NCBI GenBank assembly: GCA_927911695.1
Contig: CAKMQO010000164.1
Span: 1 to 8,208 of the forward strand
Origin: an uncultured Gemella sp.
GTDB lineage: Bacteria; Bacillota; Bacilli; Staphylococcales; Gemellaceae
Length of the DNA: 8,208 bases
Direction: 5' to 3'
This document shows, in pieces, positions 6,779-8,208 of the stretch (its first letter is position 1; every line of letters begins with the position of its first letter). The position numbers and the translations under genes were made by a program. A model generated the notes under the pieces. It searched no databases. It saw only the letters and a program-made list of their open reading frames with translations, and was not told the origin of the DNA.

Positions 6779-7307
6779 TTATTTTGTAACTACGAATGAA
6801 TACCATCCGTTATCAGAAGTTTCTTCAACAAGTTTGAAACCACGTTCTAACATTTTTTCAAGAAGCTCGTCTTTCTTCTCTTCGATAATACCAGAAGTGA
6901 TGTAGTAACCACCATCTTCTAATAAGTTATACGCATCATCAATCATAAGCTCGATGATGTGGGCAAGAATGTTCGCTACGATAATATTATATTTTTTAGT
7001 TTCTTTTGTAAGAAGACTAGCTTGTTCAACTTCGATTCTTTTCTCAAGATTATTTAATGCGAAGTTCTCAAAAGAAACATCAACAGCAAGTTTATCTAAG
7101 TCAACAGCTTTAATATTACCATCAGTTAAATAACTAGCCGCGATACTTAAAATACCACTTCCACAACCAACATCGATGACATTATCAGTTCTTTGAACAT
7201 ATTTCTCAAGGTTTTTAATACATAGAGAAGTAGTCTCATGACCACCAGTACCAAAAGCCATACCAGGATCAATGTTTATAATATATTTATTTTCAGTATT
7301 TTCATAT
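6779..7307 (-). pseudogene. prmA: C-terminal part of ribosomal protein L11 methyltransferase, lacking its N-terminus
   Basis: PrmA methylates ribosomal protein L11 using S-adenosylmethionine. This segment holds the catalytic Rossmann half: 'DPGMAFGTGGHETT', SAM motif I 'DVGCGSGILSIAA', acidic 'AVDLD', the active-site motif 'NILA' and the family C-terminus 'GGYYITSGIIEEKK'. Homology stops abruptly at 7307. Upstream the open frame continues only as 'SKRFEFLLSV' to a TGA at 7337-7339, unlike the 'PTWREYE' that precedes it in the other copy. The internal ATG 7261 has no ribosome binding site, so a 160-residue product is unlikely to be made, and it would lack the L11-recognising N-terminal domain. 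The missing N-terminus is present in opposite orientation at 7696-8208. The two pieces overlap by exactly 106 identical bases and together give 311 residues, the normal family length. Confidence 0.9.
7202..7307 (-). repeat. Left arm of a perfect 106-bp inverted repeat within prmA
   Basis: The reverse complement of 7202-7307 is identical to 8103-8208, base for base. The identity ends at 7307/8103: the next base differs (t versus a on the coding strand at 8102) and then the sequences are unrelated. The right arm runs to the window end, so the true repeat may be longer. Confidence 0.97.
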
Positions 7308-7425
7308 ACACTTAGTAAAAATTCAAATCTTTTCGATCAACTCCTTTTTATTTGTATGAAAACTGATTATTTCAAATAACACCTCAATACTTTTAATAAT
7401 TTTTACACTATTTCTTTCTAAATAA

Positions 7426-7445
7426 AGCACCCATTTCTGGATGCT
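7426..7445 (-). other. Short hairpin with a GAAA tetraloop on the minus strand
   Basis: On the minus strand agcatcca-GAAA-tgggtgct forms an 8-bp stem including one U-G pair, capped by a GNRA-type loop. On the plus strand the same position is a C-A mismatch, so if this is RNA, the minus strand is the likely transcript. Confidence 0.35.
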
Positions 7446-7475
7446 CTCAATATTCCTATTTGGACTCTCGCAGTG

Positions 7476-7522
7476 GAAACATCTAATCTTTTCCTCTCTT
7501 TGTTCGTTAAGATTAGTGTTTC
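7476..7522. repeat. Long inverted repeat (14-bp stem) between the prmA pieces
   Basis: gaaacatctaatctt (7476-7490) pairs with aagattagtgtttc (7509-7522), with one bulged base and an 18-base loop. A further 5-bp match (tcgca with tgcga) lies outside. There is no T run after it on either strand, so it is not a standard terminator. It could be a structured RNA element or a mobile intergenic repeat. A weaker dyad, aatatttc with gaaatatt, follows at about 7543-7574. Confidence 0.55.
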
Positions 7523-7598
7523 TGTTGCGAACTCTATTCGTAAATATTTCTTCGTTTATTCTACACTTGAAATATTAATGACTACCCCACCTTTTTAG

Positions 7599-7625
7599 TT
7601 GCTTAAATATTGAAAATAGTATAAT
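7599..7625 (+). promoter_or_regulatory. Possible promoter of the plus-strand prmA segment
   Basis: A perfect -10 TATAAT (7620-7625) is preceded by TTGCTT (7599-7604), but the spacer is only 15 bases, so the -35 assignment is weak. The distance to ATG 7696 leaves a leader of about 65 bases, which contains a small perfect dyad actaga-atgc-tctagt at 7645-7660. Confidence 0.35.
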
Positions 7626-7644
7626 ATGTGTAGGTATGTAGATT

Positions 7645-7660
7645 ACTAGAATGCTCTAGT
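7645..7660. other. Small dyad in the prmA leader
   Basis: actaga and tctagt are perfect reverse complements around a 4-base loop. The dyad lies between the possible promoter and the prmA ribosome binding site. It has no T run, so it is either a small leader hairpin or a protein-binding site. Confidence 0.25.
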
Positions 7661-7683
7661 TAATATGTAAAAATAAAATATTT

Positions 7684-7690
7684 GTGAGGT
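7684..7690 (+). promoter_or_regulatory. Ribosome binding site of the plus-strand prmA segment
   Basis: GTGAGGT lies five bases before ATG 7696, matching the AGGT part of the anti-SD complement. It shows that the plus-strand segment has the genuine prmA start region. Confidence 0.55.
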
Positions 7691-7695
7691 ATAAA

Positions 7696-8208
7696 ATGGA
7701 AAATTGGGTTGAAATTACAATTCATACTACTAATGAAGCTAGTGAAATAGTTGAGTCTATTCTTCTTGATTATGGTTCAACTGGGGTTGCTATCGAAGAT
7801 CCTACTACTCTTGAGGAGAACTTACATGATGATTTCGGTACTATCGTTGAACTTAGTCCTGCTGATTATCCTGAAGTCGGAGTTATCGTTAAAGGATACA
7901 TTAATGAGCTAAATTTTGATGAAGAAACTTTCAAACGTTTTGAAGCTGAGCTTCTTGCTTTAGGTGAAAATATCAACATTGGAGATTTCTTCAAGATTGA
8001 AACTACTATTATTCAAGATAGTGATTGGGAAAATTCTTGGAAAGATTATTTCGATATTCTTAATATCGGTGAAAAATTCGTTATTGTACCTACATGGCGC
8101 GAATATGAAAATACTGAAAATAAATATATTATAAACATTGATCCTGGTATGGCTTTTGGTACTGGTGGTCATGAGACTACTTCTCTATGTATTAAAAACC
8201 TTGAGAAA
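7696..8208 (+). CDS. prmA: N-terminal part of ribosomal protein L11 methyltransferase, running off the window
   Basis: The 171 residues seen begin MENWVEITIHTTNEASEI, the usual PrmA start. They continue through the L11-recognising N-terminal domain ('STGVAIEDP', 'DYPEVGVIVKGY'), the linker 'WENSWKDYF' and 'FVIVPTWREYE', into the methyltransferase domain ('DPGMAFGTGGHETTSL'). The last 106 bases are identical, inverted, to 7202-7307. Start ATG 7696 has a fitting ribosome binding site. Whether the gene continues into a full catalytic domain is decided beyond base 8208. If it does, this is a complete second copy; if not, the organism shows prmA only as two opposed pieces in this arrangement. Confidence 0.93.
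   Translation, partial: MENWVEITIHTTNEASEIVESILLDYGSTGVAIEDPTTLEENLHDDFGTIVELSPADYPEVGVIVKGYINELNFDEETFKRFEAELLALGENINIGDFFKIETTIIQDSDWENSWKDYFDILNIGEKFVIVPTWREYENTENKYIINIDPGMAFGTGGHETTSLCIKNLEK
8103..8208 (+). repeat. Right arm of the perfect 106-bp inverted repeat within prmA
   Basis: Identical to the reverse complement of 7202-7307 and truncated by the window end. The 795 bases between the arms contain the prmA N-terminal coding region, its leader and the unrecognised open frame. Confidence 0.97.

Larger units (their letters stand above)
7323..7574 (-). other. Unrecognised 83-codon open frame between the prmA pieces, no ATG
   Basis: Between the stop at 7575-7577 and TGA 7323-7325 the minus strand is open for 83 codons. 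It contains 'CRINEEIFTNRVRN', a Cys pair in 'CFHCES', and a Lys/Glu/Ile-rich, helix-like end 'IIKSIEVLFEIISF'. The amino acid mix looks protein-like, but no ATG is present; the only candidate starts are late (such as GTG in 'KWVLY'). It may be the tail of a gene cut by a rearrangement, an intergenic repeat, or a structured RNA, because two hairpins fall inside it. It ends 16 bases before the prmA homology break. I cannot name it. Confidence 0.35.

Noticed and set aside
7441..7578. Plus-strand 45-codon ORF starting MLSIFLFGLS
   Set aside because: It has no ribosome binding site, has a Leu/Phe/Ser-rich antisense-like composition, and lies opposite a longer and more protein-like minus-strand frame.
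7308..7690. T-box or other known riboswitch upstream of prmA
   Set aside because: GAGAG-like stretches and hairpins are present, but no T-box UGGNACCGCG sequence and no terminator/antiterminator pair can be found on either strand.
7960..8172. Minus-strand 70-codon ORF
   Set aside because: It is antisense to the clearly homologous prmA N-terminal coding region and has no family likeness.
7202..8208. Insertion sequence with 106-bp terminal inverted repeats
   Set aside because: The arms are prmA coding sequence, not transposon ends, and no transposase or recombinase is encoded between them.

Overview
This is a very AT-rich window with strong AGGAGG-type ribosome binding sites, TTGAAN-17-TATAAT promoters and U-tailed hairpin terminators. 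Together with the protein families present, this points to a low-GC Gram-positive bacterium (Bacillota, class Bacilli). A Gemella-like host is my guess from protein flavour only.

Layout. (1) Positions 18-618, minus strand: the N-terminal 200 residues of an APC-superfamily amino acid permease, whose frame breaks about 25 bases from the window edge. (2) 619-995: a divergent intergenic region with a good promoter for each side and a perfect 16-bp palindrome between them. (3) 996-3274, plus strand: a CitA/DcuS-type sensor histidine kinase followed 3 bases later by its CitB/DcuR-type response regulator. The regulator is split by a one-base frameshift near 2660. (4) 3323-3361: a bidirectional terminator. 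(5) 3397-6663, minus strand: two tandem paralogous single-pass membrane proteins, each with its own promoter. Each has an Asn/Gln/Tyr-rich, prion-like N-terminal region predicted to lie in the cytoplasm and an external domain with an acidic DxDx(D/N)G loop. The downstream copy carries an expanded 15-residue tandem repeat, and its 3' end is broken by several single-base shifts. (6) 6779-8208: prmA (ribosomal protein L11 methyltransferase) appears as two opposed pieces. The C-terminal part lies on the minus strand and the N-terminal part on the plus strand. They share a perfect 106-bp inverted repeat (7202-7307 and 8103-8208). Between them lie a promoter/leader, two hairpins and an unrecognised 83-codon open frame.

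How it works together. The kinase and regulator would sense an external carboxylate-like ligand and control a nearby transport gene. The divergent permease is the obvious candidate by position, although an APC permease is not the usual target of this family. The two low-complexity membrane proteins have no function I can name.

The most striking point is prmA. Inverting the 795 bp between the repeat arms would exactly restore an uninterrupted 312-codon prmA on the minus strand. This could be a real inversion or duplication, or a misassembly. Broken frames at the left edge, in the regulator and in the 3' tail of one paralog leave sequencing or assembly error a serious alternative.
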